A stretch of 33,623 nucleotides of DNA from Desulfobulbus sp. GTDB lineage: Bacteria; Desulfobacterota; Desulfobulbia; Desulfobulbales; Desulfobulbaceae. This document shows, piece by piece, positions 22,612 through 31,453 of the stretch (positions within the stretch are counted from its first letter, which is position 1; every line of letters starts with the position of its first letter). Location of the stretch: assembly GCA_003978695.1 (NCBI GenBank), contig QNYF01000065.1:1-33623 (forward strand), written 5' to 3'. Under the pieces are notes generated by a model, which searched no databases, was not told the origin of the DNA, and worked only from the letters and a program-made list of their open reading frames with translations. The position numbers were made by a program, and so were the translations under genes.

Positions 22612-24048
22612 ATGAAGATCAGAAGAGTCTGCAGATTAGTTGTCTTGACACTTTTTCTGGCAGGATCTTTATGCTTTTTTGAGGTGCCTGGATATACCTC
22701 GGCGGATCAGAACTCTTTGCTTAAGGAAGAATCTCCTGACAAGGTGATGCCTCTGGAAGAGTTGTTGCAGAGGGCTTTACTTGCCAATCGTACTTTACAA
22801 CAGAATGCTTTGCAGGTTGAGAGTCGTCAGTATTCACTCCGTAGCGCTGAATCCGAATTTGACTGGAAATTTCAGCCTTCGGCGAATGTAGGAATTTCCG
22901 GCAGAAGTAATACCAGCGCCCAGACTCGGGGGGTATCCGGGAAAATAAGCAAAAAAAACAGTCTGGGAGTTGAAGCCTCTGTTACGCCTTCAATAACCTA
23001 CAGGGAAGCCAGCGGCTCTGCAGGTGGAGTTGGAGCGTCCTTGTCAATACCGTTATTTCGGGGGTTTGGGCGCGAATTCAATTATGACGCTGTGCATGCT
23101 GCGGATTTTTCATTGGCAACCAGCACCCGTAATATGTATTTGTCTGAGGTGGAGATTGTTCTTGAAACGGTGACTCTTGTCTACGAAATACTCAGACAGC
23201 AGGCACTGGTCAACTTGTTTTCTTTACAGGAAAAAAGGTTTAAGGGGCATGTGCACAGGGCAAGTATTATGGAAGATACGGGATTGAGTTCACCTATTGA
23301 TACCTATCGTGCCCGCATTAGGTTAGGCGACGTGCAGGAGCAGCTGACGGTTGCCAGAGAAAAACACCGGGCCTCACTTGACCGCTTGAAAGTTTTACTC
23401 GCCTATCCGGTGGAAAGTGCGCTTAAGGTCAAGGCACCGTTATCCTATGCCCCCACCAGGATTTCTGATAAGAAAGCGATTGAAATAGCCCTGGAAAACA
23501 GAATTGAGCTTGAACAGAGCGGGGCCGACCTTTTGGAGTCTGAACGGAAATCCCGGGTGGCAAAAAGAGGTTTACTGCCTGACATAAAACTGGTCGGAAC
23601 CTATCGCAGGAAGACGTTTCCTGGAGATTTCAGTGAATTTGATGTCGATTCTGATGAATATTGGTCTATTGGTCTAACGAGTAGTACCGATTTTTCAAGA
23701 ACCAGGGAAAAGGCTATATATCAGCAGAGTCTGCTTGAAGTTCGAAGAAAAAAGTTGCAACTGCAGACGAGGTCAGATGAAATTATTTCTGAAGTGAAGA
23801 ATCGCCTGGATGCTCTCAAACAGGAAGAACAGCGTATCGCCCTGCGGCAAGATCAGATTATTCAGGCCAAAGGTAAGATGCGTCTTGCTGAGATTAAGTT
23901 CTCCCATGGTATGGGGGATAATTTTGACCTGCTTGAATCTGAGATTGAATATCAACAGGCTAAAACAAATGTGTTGAGTGAAAAAAATGCCTATATTGTC
24001 GGCCAGTACCGCTTGAGAGCGGCCCTTGGAACGTTACTTGCACGATGA
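22612..24048 (+). CDS. TolC-family outer-membrane efflux protein
   Basis: A 478-aa outer-membrane channel protein with a signal peptide (residues ~7-30). Two outer_membrane_efflux repeats rich in long helices are visible: LLQRALLANRTLQQNALQVESRQYSLRSAE in the first, and KKAIEIALENRIELEQSGADLLESERKSRVAKRGLLPDIKL in the second. Glycine/serine-rich strands (VNVGISGR-like, GVGASLSIPLFRGFG) would form the barrel. The ORF track begins 32 residues too early in the flippase gene; the ATG at 22612 has AAGGG five bases before it. The gene ends in a four-base ATGA overlap with the adaptor gene, a strong sign that TolC, adaptor and ABC transporter form one export complex. Confidence 0.92.
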   Translation: MKIRRVCRLVVLTLFLAGSLCFFEVPGYTSADQNSLLKEESPDKVMPLEELLQRALLANRTLQQNALQVESRQYSLRSAESEFDWKFQPSANVGISGRSNTSAQTRGVSGKISKKNSLGVEASVTPSITYREASGSAGGVGASLSIPLFRGFGREFNYDAVHAADFSLATSTRNMYLSEVEIVLETVTLVYEILRQQALVNLFSLQEKRFKGHVHRASIMEDTGLSSPIDTYRARIRLGDVQEQLTVAREKHRASLDRLKVLLAYPVESALKVKAPLSYAPTRISDKKAIEIALENRIELEQSGADLLESERKSRVAKRGLLPDIKLVGTYRRKTFPGDFSEFDVDSDEYWSIGLTSSTDFSRTREKAIYQQSLLEVRRKKLQLQTRSDEIISEVKNRLDALKQEEQRIALRQDQIIQAKGKMRLAEIKFSHGMGDNFDLLESEIEYQQAKTNVLSEKNAYIVGQYRLRAALGTLLAR

Positions 24049-25496
24049 CAAGACAAATTTTCCATTTTGGATTCTTTTGGATTCTTTTACTGGCGGGAGG
24101 TTTGCTGGTTTTTGAGCATACTCTCTGCGTGGCAGGAGAAGAGGATCTGTTGTTAACCCGGGTTGAACGGGGAGATCTTGCTATTTCTATTCACACGGTA
24201 GGGCTGCTTGACGCTGCTAAATCACATATGGTTTCCTCGGAGATACGGGGAAATAAAGGAAAGATTATTGAGCTTGTTCGGGACGGCAGCCGAGTGGAGA
24301 AAAATGCCGTTCTGGTTCGGCTTGATCCTTCACCCTTTGCAGAAGAAGTCCACCGCTTGCAGGGGAAAGTGGAAAGTTTGAAAGCTGCCGTAGAGGCTGT
24401 TACGCAACTGGTTGCCTGGGAGGAAAATCAAGCAGGTCAAAGAGTCGCAGCCCGGGAATACGATCTTAAAGTGGCAAAACTTGATCTTAAGCGCCTTGTT
24501 CACGGGGATGGGCCGCTCCAGCTGGCGCAATATCGTGAGGAAATGGAAAAAGCAAAGGCTGAGCAAGATAAATATGCCTCATTTGCCCGGGAGCTTAAGG
24601 GGCTTGAAAAAGAAGGGTTTAAAAATCCAGCGGAAGTAACCAGAGCACGCGAGAACGCGAAAACCTTTAAGGGTAAGTATGAGGCATCTCGTCGCCGTTT
24701 TACCAGTTATCGTGATTTTGTTTTACCGTCTCTTGAGGAAGCTGCCAAAGCAAAGGTCAAGAACAGTGAACTCATCCTTGGGCAGAGCAGGAAAGCTGGT
24801 GTTTTCAAAGTAGCCAATACAACAGCAGAATTACAACAGACCAAGGCGAAGCTGGAGACAGCGGAAAGTTCTCTTGCTCTTGCCAGAGAAGAACTCGAAA
24901 AAACAGTTTTGCGTGCCCCCTTTCCGGGTATTGCTATTTTGTATGAGGCATTCAGGGACGGCCAGAAGCGAAAACCCCGTGTTGGTGACACGGTTTTGAT
25001 GAATCAACCTATTCTTTACCTTCCTGATGTTTCACGATTTATTGTCAGGACCAAGGTGCGTGAGGTTGATTTGTACAAGATTAAAGTCGGCCAAAAGGCT
25101 TCTGTGAGAATTGATGCCTATCCCGATCTTGCATTTACAGCACAAGTTCAGTCGATAGGGGCTCTTGCGGCTGAGACTCAACCTGGCCGGGGGGGAGGAA
25201 AGTATTTTCAGGTGATTATGACCCTGGAAGGTACTGATCGTCGTTTGCGCCCTGGCATGACTGCCCGGGTAAGTATTAACGGAGAAAGGGCTGATAACGT
25301 TCTGCTGCTGCCGGTACAGGCTGTTTTTCAAGAGAGCAACGGCAAGGCTTTTTGTTATCTCTCCACTTTCCGGAGCCTCCGGAAAGTTCCGGTGATCACC
25401 GGCCGGGACAACGATGTGCAGATTGAAGTGGTCTCTGGTCTCAAGGAAGGTGACAGGGTAAGTCTTGTTCCTCCTGAACAGGGGAAAGTCCCGTGA
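24045..25496 (+). CDS. Periplasmic adaptor (MacA/HlyD-type membrane fusion protein)
   Basis: A 483-aa adaptor linking the inner-membrane ABC transporter to the TolC-like channel. An N-terminal anchor/signal (residues ~7-30) is followed by a split lipoyl domain (GNKGKIIELVRDGSRVEKNAVLVRLDPS and the return LRAPFPGIAILYEAFRDGQKRKPRVGDTV). Between them is a coiled-coil hairpin of nearly 200 residues, longer than in most MacA proteins. The beta-barrel (IVRTKVREVDLYKIKVGQKASVRIDAYPDL) and membrane-proximal domain (LLLPVQAVFQ...VVSGLKEGDRVSL) complete it. It overlaps the TolC-like gene by four bases, and the ATPase gene starts 10 bases after its stop. Confidence 0.92.
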   Translation: MTRQIFHFGFFWILLLAGGLLVFEHTLCVAGEEDLLLTRVERGDLAISIHTVGLLDAAKSHMVSSEIRGNKGKIIELVRDGSRVEKNAVLVRLDPSPFAEEVHRLQGKVESLKAAVEAVTQLVAWEENQAGQRVAAREYDLKVAKLDLKRLVHGDGPLQLAQYREEMEKAKAEQDKYASFARELKGLEKEGFKNPAEVTRARENAKTFKGKYEASRRRFTSYRDFVLPSLEEAAKAKVKNSELILGQSRKAGVFKVANTTAELQQTKAKLETAESSLALAREELEKTVLRAPFPGIAILYEAFRDGQKRKPRVGDTVLMNQPILYLPDVSRFIVRTKVREVDLYKIKVGQKASVRIDAYPDLAFTAQVQSIGALAAETQPGRGGGKYFQVIMTLEGTDRRLRPGMTARVSINGERADNVLLLPVQAVFQESNGKAFCYLSTFRSLRKVPVITGRDNDVQIEVVSGLKEGDRVSLVPPEQGKVP

Positions 25497-25506
25497 GGAG
25501 TTTTCC

Positions 25507-26187
25507 ATGTCGCAAACGCCTTTAGCCAAACTCGAAAATCTGACAAAGGATTTTGTCCAGGGACAGACAACTGTGCAGGTGCTAAAAGGCATCGATTTGA
25601 GTGTCTATCACGGTGATTTTACTGTTATTATGGGTTCTTCCGGGTCGGGAAAATCTACTCTTCTTCACATTCTTGGTTGTCTGGACCGACCGACGACAGG
25701 AACGTATATTCTTGACGGTAAACCTGTTGACGGTCTGTCTGACCGCAGACTCTCTGCAATTCGAAACAGCTATATAGGTTTTGTTTTTCAGGAATTCAAC
25801 CTCCTTCCTGAAGCCACCGTATATGAAAATATCATGCTTCCTTTTGTCTATGCTGATTTAGACATTTCAGCATCCAGGAAGCGTGTTCTCGCGGCCGCAG
25901 AGGATGTCGGGTTGAGCAACCGCCTCGCGCATAAACCTGCGGCACTTTCTGGCGGAGAAAGGCAGAGGGTTGCAATTGCAAGAGCTCTGGCTGTTCGTCC
26001 CCGCCTGATTCTGGCAGACGAACCTACAGGCAATCTTGATTCGCAGAACAGTCGAGAAATTCTTTTTCTTTTTGAGAAATTACACAGAAGCGGCGCAACT
26101 ATAGTGCTCGTTACCCATGACACCGAGGTCGCCCGGGCAGCCAGGAGAACTCTTTTTATGCGGGATGGCATGCTGGAGACCCCGTAA
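25507..26187 (+). CDS. ABC transporter ATP-binding protein, MacB/LolD type
   Basis: A 226-aa nucleotide-binding protein with all ABC motifs: Walker [10 protein letters not shown] (43-51), Q-loop Gln95 in [10 protein letters not shown], signature [14 protein letters not shown] (148-161), Walker [13 protein letters not shown] and switch His204 in THD. The [15 protein letters not shown] form is typical of the MacB/LolD/FtsE class, which drives mechanotransmission instead of classic import. I use the ATG at 25507, which has GAGGAG six bases upstream; the ORF track start lies inside the adaptor gene. Unlike MacB itself, ATPase and permease are separate polypeptides, and the stop shares one base with the permease start. 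Confidence 0.95.
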   Translation: MSQTPLAKLENLTKDFVQGQTTVQVLKGIDLSVYHGDFTVIMGSSGSGKSTLLHILGCLDRPTTGTYILDGKPVDGLSDRRLSAIRNSYIGFVFQEFNLLPEATVYENIMLPFVYADLDISASRKRVLAAAEDVGLSNRLAHKPAALSGGERQRVAIARALAVRPRLILADEPTGNLDSQNSREILFLFEKLHRSGATIVLVTHDTEVARAARRTLFMRDGMLETP

Positions 26188-27446
26188 TGAAACCAGTGAA
26201 TGCTTTTCTTCGTGTCAGGGGGTTACTTGGCATTGCCATGGGTTCCCTGATGAAGCATAGATTGCGCTCTCTGCTCAGTGTATTGGGTATTATTTGTGGT
26301 GTGGCGGCAGTTTTTGCCATTCTCTCTATCGGAGAAGGGGCAAAACGCGAGGTGCTGGCCGGGATTTCTCAACTGGGACTCGACAATATTATTGTTCGTA
26401 GTATCGGGTCTTCTGAAAAGAGAAAGGCAGACATGAAAAGTCATTCTGCCGGTTTGGCACTTGAGGATGTTGCTTTACTCTCAAAAGTACCTGTATCAGT
26501 GAAGGCGGTAGCCTATCTTAAAGACATTCAGGCCGCAGTAACCGGGGCCAGCCGTGAGTTGTCGCCACAGCTGGTAGCCTGCTCGTTTAACTATTTGCAG
26601 CTATTGGGGTTTATCCCGTCATCCGGGCGTTTATTTGTGGCCCGTGATGAGCACCGAAAAAATATGGTTTGTGTGCTTGGTGCCACCCTTGCCCGTCACT
26701 TGGGATCTTTCGGCAGGGTAGGCACTCGACTGAAGATTGATGAACAGATTTATCTGGTGGTGGGAATTATTCAAGGTAATCCACCTCAGGACCGAAAAAA
26801 AAGTGGGGCTGTTGTTGCCCGTGAAATAAATGATATCCTTTTTATTCCTTTTGGTTCTCATGTGTATCTCAATAAGCAGGGAAGCTTCGGAAAAGGTGAT
26901 GAACTCGATGAGATTATCATCAAATTTTCAGGCAGAACCCCAATAGAATCAGTGCTTCCTCTGGTAAAGCGGACACTGGATCTTAGCCGGCATGGTGTCG
27001 AAGATTACCAGCTTATTGTTCCACGACAGCTTTTGCGACAGGCCCGGAAAACCCAGCGGATTTTTAATATGGTATTAGGCACCATTGGTGGTATTTCTCT
27101 TGTTGTGGGAGGAATAGGTATCATGAATGTTTTGCTGGCAACAGTCTCTGAACGAACCCGCGAAATTGGGATACGCCGGGCAGTTGGTGCTTCCCGGGAG
27201 GATATTCTTGCTCAGTTTCTTGCAGAAAGTGTGCTGTTGACGACAGCTGGTGGGGTTATAGGGCTTGCTGTCGGAGTCTTCTGCAGTTGGCTCATTGCCC
27301 GGTTTGCCGGTTGGAGTGTTGCAGTCACACTTTATGGCATTCTGGTGCCCCTGCTTACTTCGGTAGCTGTCGGCATTTGTTTTGGCTTATTTCCTGCTCT
27401 TAAAGCAGCAGGCATGGATCCGGTTCAGGCCTTACGTTCCGCCTGA
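26187..27446 (+). CDS. ABC transporter permease, MacB/FtsX type
   Basis: A 419-aa permease with the MacB fold. The first membrane helix (~27-50) follows an amphipathic [17 protein letters not shown] segment. A large periplasmic MacB_PCD domain (~50-285) contains [10 protein letters not shown]-like segments. Three C-terminal helices make the FtsX domain ([21 protein letters not shown], then [21 protein letters not shown], and a last pair ending [16 protein letters not shown]). The gene shares one base (TAATGA) with the ATPase gene. MacB-type systems export substrates from the periplasm through TolC, for example lipopeptides, toxins or lipoproteins. Here the neighbourhood points to a glycan or glycolipid, which is inference. 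Confidence 0.94.
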   Translation: MKPVNAFLRVRGLLGIAMGSLMKHRLRSLLSVLGIICGVAAVFAILSIGEGAKREVLAGISQLGLDNIIVRSIGSSEKRKADMKSHSAGLALEDVALLSKVPVSVKAVAYLKDIQAAVTGASRELSPQLVACSFNYLQLLGFIPSSGRLFVARDEHRKNMVCVLGATLARHLGSFGRVGTRLKIDEQIYLVVGIIQGNPPQDRKKSGAVVAREINDILFIPFGSHVYLNKQGSFGKGDELDEIIIKFSGRTPIESVLPLVKRTLDLSRHGVEDYQLIVPRQLLRQARKTQRIFNMVLGTIGGISLVVGGIGIMNVLLATVSERTREIGIRRAVGASREDILAQFLAESVLLTTAGGVIGLAVGVFCSWLIARFAGWSVAVTLYGILVPLLTSVAVGICFGLFPALKAAGMDPVQALRSA

Positions 27447-27612
27447 AAATAAGTGTTGACGAAATTATTCTTAAAAAAAATCTGAGAAGATGGTAGATAG
27501 TTTCCAACAGAAGTAATATTGAGAGGCAAGGCCACGGTTTGCAGGAGTACTGCTCGTGGCTCATATCTGTAGCGGCAAGCCCGGTGAATAGGGGATTCTG
27601 CCTGATTTTTGC
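27447..27612 (+). other. Possible structured leader before the glycosyltransferase genes
   Basis: This 166-base spacer has a TTGACG near its start and a potential stem in CCACG-GTTT-GCAG-GAGTA-CTGC-T-CGTGG, about 70 bases before the next ATG. It could hold a promoter or a leader RNA. I compared it with the GEMM c-di-GMP riboswitch consensus from memory and did not find the conserved core. Confidence 0.3.
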
Positions 27613-28590
27613 ATGGAGAGTACATTGGATCTTTCGATTGTCATACCTCTTTTAAATGAAGAGGAGAATATTCCTGAACTGTATAGCGAACTTACTGAAG
27701 TTCTTGCAACAATTAATCGCAGCAGCGAAATGGTTTTTGTTGATGACGGTTCTACGGATACAAGTTTTCAACTGCTGGAGAAGCTTCAGGAAGAAGATCC
27801 CCGTGTTGTCGTGGTGAGTTTTCGAAAGAATTTTGGCCAGACAGCTGCCATGGCCGCAGGATTTGATTATGCCCGTGGCGATGTTATTGTTACTATGGAT
27901 GCTGATCTGCAGAATGATCCACGGGACATCCCTTTGCTGCTTGAAAAAATTGATGAAGGAAATGATGTGGTAACCGGCTGGCGTTATGACCGAAAAGACG
28001 CCTTTATTAACCGTCGCCTTCCCTCAATGATTGCCAACAAAATCATTTCGAAAACAACCGGCGTCAATCTGCATGATTATGGTTGTACCCTCAAGGCATT
28101 TCGTCAGGAAATTATTAAAACCATTAAGCTGTATGGAGAGATGCACCGTTTTATTCCGGCGATTGCCAGCGGCATGGGCATTTCCATTGCCGAGGTCAAG
28201 GTAAACCACCGCGCCCGCAAATATGGAACCTCAAAGTATGGAATTTCAAGGACTTTCCGCGTTATTCTCGATCTGCTTACTGTAAAATTTCTCCTCAGTT
28301 ATTCTACCCGGCCAATTCATGTGTTTGGCATGTTCGGCCTAGCCTCAAGTGGCCTGGGTTTTGCCATCGCTTTTATAATGATGCTTCAGAGGCAATTTAG
28401 TGGCACTCCGATGGCTGACAGACCTCTATTATTGCTTGCGATTCTATTGCTGTTTATGGGAGTACAGTTTATCACCATTGGTTTGCTCGCTGAGCTGCAG
28501 GCGAGAACCTATCATGAATCCCAGGACAAACCTATTTACTATATACAGCAGGTGCTGCAGGCGGAAGAACAGGCCCATGGCCAGGCATAG
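27613..28590 (+). CDS. Family 2 polyprenyl-phosphate glycosyltransferase (DPM/GtrB/ArnC-like)
   Basis: A 325-aa enzyme that typically transfers a sugar from an NDP-sugar to undecaprenyl phosphate. The GT-A domain has LSIVIPLLNEEENIPEL, VDDGSTD and the metal-binding MDADLQNDP (96-103). Two membrane helices follow (~232-257 and ~271-295), with the family-typical KYGTSKYGISRT before the first. This architecture matches GtrB/DPM1-like proteins that make lipid-linked sugars used on the periplasmic side. It opens the block of four GT2 genes, so its product may be a lipid-linked donor for side-branch decoration, with the flippase-like protein upstream as possible translocator. Confidence 0.92.
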   Translation: MESTLDLSIVIPLLNEEENIPELYSELTEVLATINRSSEMVFVDDGSTDTSFQLLEKLQEEDPRVVVVSFRKNFGQTAAMAAGFDYARGDVIVTMDADLQNDPRDIPLLLEKIDEGNDVVTGWRYDRKDAFINRRLPSMIANKIISKTTGVNLHDYGCTLKAFRQEIIKTIKLYGEMHRFIPAIASGMGISIAEVKVNHRARKYGTSKYGISRTFRVILDLLTVKFLLSYSTRPIHVFGMFGLASSGLGFAIAFIMMLQRQFSGTPMADRPLLLLAILLLFMGVQFITIGLLAELQARTYHESQDKPIYYIQQVLQAEEQAHGQA

Positions 28591-28610
28591 GAGGCCGCTT
28601 CCGGCAACAC

Positions 28611-29648
28611 ATGGAAGCTGATCCGTTTGTGGACATCGTCATTCCTACCTGGAATGGCCGGGAACTGCTAGAACCGTGTCTAAAGTCAATTGTTGGACAG
28701 AGCTATAAAAGGTTTCAGATAACAGTTGTTGACAATGGGTCCACAGATGGAACGGTTTCTTTTTTGCAGGAAGAGTTCCCGGATGTACAGGTTGTATCTT
28801 TTCCCGTAAACACAGGTTTCAGTGTTGCCGTAAATGCCGGAATTCAGGCTGGAACCCATCCCCTTATCTTTTTGCTCAATAACGATACAGAGCTTGCGCC
28901 GGACTGTCTTGAGCAGCTTGTTGATGCCTCACTGCTCAATAGCCACCAGTTTTTTGCTGCCAAGATGTTGAGCTTTCAAAACCGAACTCTGCTGGACGGT
29001 GCCGGAGACAGTTATCTTCGTGGAGGTGCCGGATACAGGCTTGGCACCATGGAGCCTGATGGGGGCGTCTATGACGAGCAACGTGAGGTTTTTGGGGCGT
29101 GTGCGGGAGCGGCTCTGTACAGGCGGAGTTTTTTTGAAATCGTTGGCAGGTTTGATGAGGATTTTTTTGCCTATCTTGAGGATGTGGATCTCAACCTGCG
29201 TGCCAATCGTCGTGGTCTGAGGTGTCTTTTTGTCCCCGGCGCCCGGGTTTATCATGTGGGAAGTGCTACCACCGGATCAAAAATCAACTCTGTAACTGTC
29301 CGTCTTTCCACGAGGAATTCATTTTTTGTTCTATTGAAAAATTATTCCCCTAAAGTTTTTTTCCGGTTTTTACCGGCTATAGTCGTGTATCAGGTCTGCT
29401 GGTTACTGTTTTGTCTCAAACGAAAACAGTTTGCAGCCTATCTGCAGGGGCTGGCTGCTGTTATACCATTTCTTGCAAAGCTCAGGACAAAGTACAGGGC
29501 CAGCCGGGAGAACGAACTGTCAACGATTGATACAGCCGCAATACTTGCAAAAGCAGAGAGGGAAGTGGTTGACTCGATCATGCGAAGAAGAAGAGATGCA
29601 GGCAAGAACAACCTGCTGCTCAAATGGTACGGTAAACTCTTTTTGTGA
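28611..29648 (+). CDS. Family 2 glycosyltransferase (rhamnosyltransferase-like)
   Basis: A 345-aa GT-A enzyme. It has DIVIPTWNGRELLEPCL at the N-terminus, VVDNGSTDGT, VNTGFSVAVNAGI, the DXD-type LLNNDTEL (~88-95) and an ED motif in FAYLEDVDLNLRANRRG. The C-terminal ~80 residues include a hydrophobic segment (FRFLPAIVVYQVCWLLFCL) that may tether it to the inner membrane. The WNG and NNDTEL forms are typical of cytoplasmic GT2 enzymes building O-antigen or exopolysaccharide units, often annotated as rhamnosyltransferases, but donor and linkage cannot be read. It begins 20 bases after the preceding stop; AGGAGG lies rather far upstream of the ATG. Confidence 0.9.
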   Translation: MEADPFVDIVIPTWNGRELLEPCLKSIVGQSYKRFQITVVDNGSTDGTVSFLQEEFPDVQVVSFPVNTGFSVAVNAGIQAGTHPLIFLLNNDTELAPDCLEQLVDASLLNSHQFFAAKMLSFQNRTLLDGAGDSYLRGGAGYRLGTMEPDGGVYDEQREVFGACAGAALYRRSFFEIVGRFDEDFFAYLEDVDLNLRANRRGLRCLFVPGARVYHVGSATTGSKINSVTVRLSTRNSFFVLLKNYSPKVFFRFLPAIVVYQVCWLLFCLKRKQFAAYLQGLAAVIPFLAKLRTKYRASRENELSTIDTAAILAKAEREVVDSIMRRRRDAGKNNLLLKWYGKLFL

Positions 29649-29664
29649 TTTGAGTAAGTACGCT

Positions 29665-30483
29665 ATGGCCGCTATTGCTGTAATTATTGTTACCCATGAT
29701 TCGGAGAAGGTTCTGGTTCCTTGTATGGAATCTCTTGCCCGTTATGGCGGTGACTGTACAGTCTGCATTGTCGATTCCGGCTCAAGTGACACCTCATATT
29801 TGCGGGAATACGAGGCCCATCCGCATCTGAGAGTTGTCTATCAGGGAGATATTGGCTTTGGCAGGGCCAATAATGTTGGTTATCAGCACAGTGATTCCGG
29901 GGCCGAGTATATAGTCTTTCTTAATCCGGATGCGTTTATTACAGAGCATACTTTTTCTGAAGCAGTGAAGGCGTTAAGCTCTGATACCGATGCTGTTTGC
30001 CTGGGAGGACGACTGCTGGGGTATGATCTGGAAACAATGCGGCCAACTGGCAAACTTGATTCGACAGGTATTTTTCGTAAGTGGTATGGCCGTTGGTTTG
30101 ACCGTGGACAGGGAGAGCCGGATAGCGGGCAGTATGGACATCCGGAGAGACTGCCTGCGGCCTGCGGAGCATTCCTTTTTTGCCGTAAAGAGAAGCTGGA
30201 ACAGCTCTCGCTGGCAGATGGTCAGGTATTTGATCCGGATTTTTTTCTCTACAAAGAAGATATAGAACTCGGCTTGAGAGTGGCAGCAAGCCGTTGGCAT
30301 ACGCTGTATGCGCCCGGGGTGAAGGTCTATCACTGCCGGGGCTGGCAGCATCGGCAGCAGATGTCCCACCGGTTTCGTTTGATGGCTGCAGAAAATGAGA
30401 TTCTTCTCTACAGGAAACATCCTTCTGCGTATCTCGCCTGGGCCTGGCTCAAATATATCCTTGTTCGTCTTTTCATAATCTGA
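29665..30483 (+). CDS. Family 2 glycosyltransferase
   Basis: A 272-aa GT-A enzyme with AVIIVTHDSEKVLVPCMESL, IVDSGSSDTS, IGFGRANNVGYQ, the DXD-type FLNPDAFI and FFLYKEDIELGLR. These features are shared with the preceding enzyme, so the two probably act in series on the same repeat unit. The ORF track starts 78 residues upstream inside the previous gene; the ATG at 29665 is where GT2 homology begins, 16 bases after the upstream stop, with only a weak TAAG before it. The C-terminus ends in a hydrophobic helix (AYLAWAWLKYILVRLFII). The sugar specificity is unknown. Confidence 0.9.
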   Translation: MAAIAVIIVTHDSEKVLVPCMESLARYGGDCTVCIVDSGSSDTSYLREYEAHPHLRVVYQGDIGFGRANNVGYQHSDSGAEYIVFLNPDAFITEHTFSEAVKALSSDTDAVCLGGRLLGYDLETMRPTGKLDSTGIFRKWYGRWFDRGQGEPDSGQYGHPERLPAACGAFLFCRKEKLEQLSLADGQVFDPDFFLYKEDIELGLRVAASRWHTLYAPGVKVYHCRGWQHRQQMSHRFRLMAAENEILLYRKHPSAYLAWAWLKYILVRLFII

Positions 30484-30495
30484 GTGTGGTCATAA

Positions 30496-31413
30496 ATGAC
30501 TTTATCAGTTTCTGTTATCATTCCGACTCTCAACGGGGAAAAGTGGCTTGACTCTCTCCTGGCTGCATTACACAAACAGACCCTGGCAATTGCTGATATC
30601 CTTTTGGTTGATTCCGGCTCTACTGACAATACCCTGCATATTGCAAGGCGTTACAAGGTCAAAATACATACAATAGAAGGCAGGGATTTTGATCACGGCA
30701 CAACTCGCACGCTTGCGGCAGGTTTAGTGACTGGTGATATTCTGGTCTACATGACTCAGGATGCCATCCCGACAGCGAAAGATTCCCTGCAGCGATTGAT
30801 TCAGCCCCTGGCCCAAGAACAGGTTGCCGCTGCCTATGGCCGCCAGTTACCGGCAAAAGATGCCAATGTCTTCAGTGAGCATTTGCGTTTATTTAATTAT
30901 CCGGATCAATCACAAATTCGTTGCTGGCAGGATAGAAAAAGATTTGGTTTTAAAACAATTTTTATCTCCAATTCCTTTGCCGCTTACCGGCGTGATGTTC
31001 TTGCTGCCCATGGGTTTTTCCCTGCCAAACAACTTTTTGGAGAAGACACCTTGACTGTGGCAAAGTTGATTGAAAACGGCTATTGTGTGGCATACGTCAG
31101 TGAGGCCTGTGTCTGGCATTCGCATAATTATTCGATTACTCAGGATTTTAAGAGATATTTTGATATCGGCGTGTTTCATGTGGAGCAGAGCGACCAGTTA
31201 TCGAAATTTGGCGGCCCTGGCGGTGCCGGTAGAAAATATGTTTTGTCTGAGCTGTCATTGCTCTGTTCAAGAAAAGAATATGCTCTGCTGCCAGAATCTC
31301 TTCTGAGAAATTTTGGTAAATTTGTTGCCTATACCCTGGGAAACCATTACAGGAGCTTACCCCGCTGGTTCGCTGCCCGGTTAAGCATGCACCGCAACTG
31401 GTGGAACACCTGA
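30496..31413 (+). CDS. Family 2 glycosyltransferase (RfbF/rhamnosyltransferase-like)
   Basis: A 305-aa enzyme with SVSVIIPTLNGEKWL, LLVDSGSTDNT and FDHGTTRTLAAGLVTGDILVYMTQDAIP. This last block is characteristic of a GT2 subgroup annotated as dTDP-rhamnosyltransferases in O-antigen loci. GEDTLTVAKLIENGYCVAYV and WHSHNYSITQDFKRYFDIGVFH are also typical of that group. It starts 12 bases after the preceding stop. No dTDP-rhamnose synthesis genes (rmlABCD) are in the window, so they would have to be elsewhere if rhamnose is the substrate. Confidence 0.9.
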   Translation: MTLSVSVIIPTLNGEKWLDSLLAALHKQTLAIADILLVDSGSTDNTLHIARRYKVKIHTIEGRDFDHGTTRTLAAGLVTGDILVYMTQDAIPTAKDSLQRLIQPLAQEQVAAAYGRQLPAKDANVFSEHLRLFNYPDQSQIRCWQDRKRFGFKTIFISNSFAAYRRDVLAAHGFFPAKQLFGEDTLTVAKLIENGYCVAYVSEACVWHSHNYSITQDFKRYFDIGVFHVEQSDQLSKFGGPGGAGRKYVLSELSLLCSRKEYALLPESLLRNFGKFVAYTLGNHYRSLPRWFAARLSMHRNWWNT

Positions 31414-31453
31414 TGAAGATAAACGCTATTATTCTGAATTTTCCAGAACAACT

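Noticed and set aside
25032-25592. 186-aa minus-strand ORF opposite the adaptor/ATPase junction
   Set aside because: It spans two real overlapping-direction genes and has no domain features.
27447-27612. GEMM-type c-di-GMP riboswitch before the glycosyltransferases
   Set aside because: The conserved GEMM core (CACGCACAGGGCAAACC-like and the tetraloop receptor) is not present.
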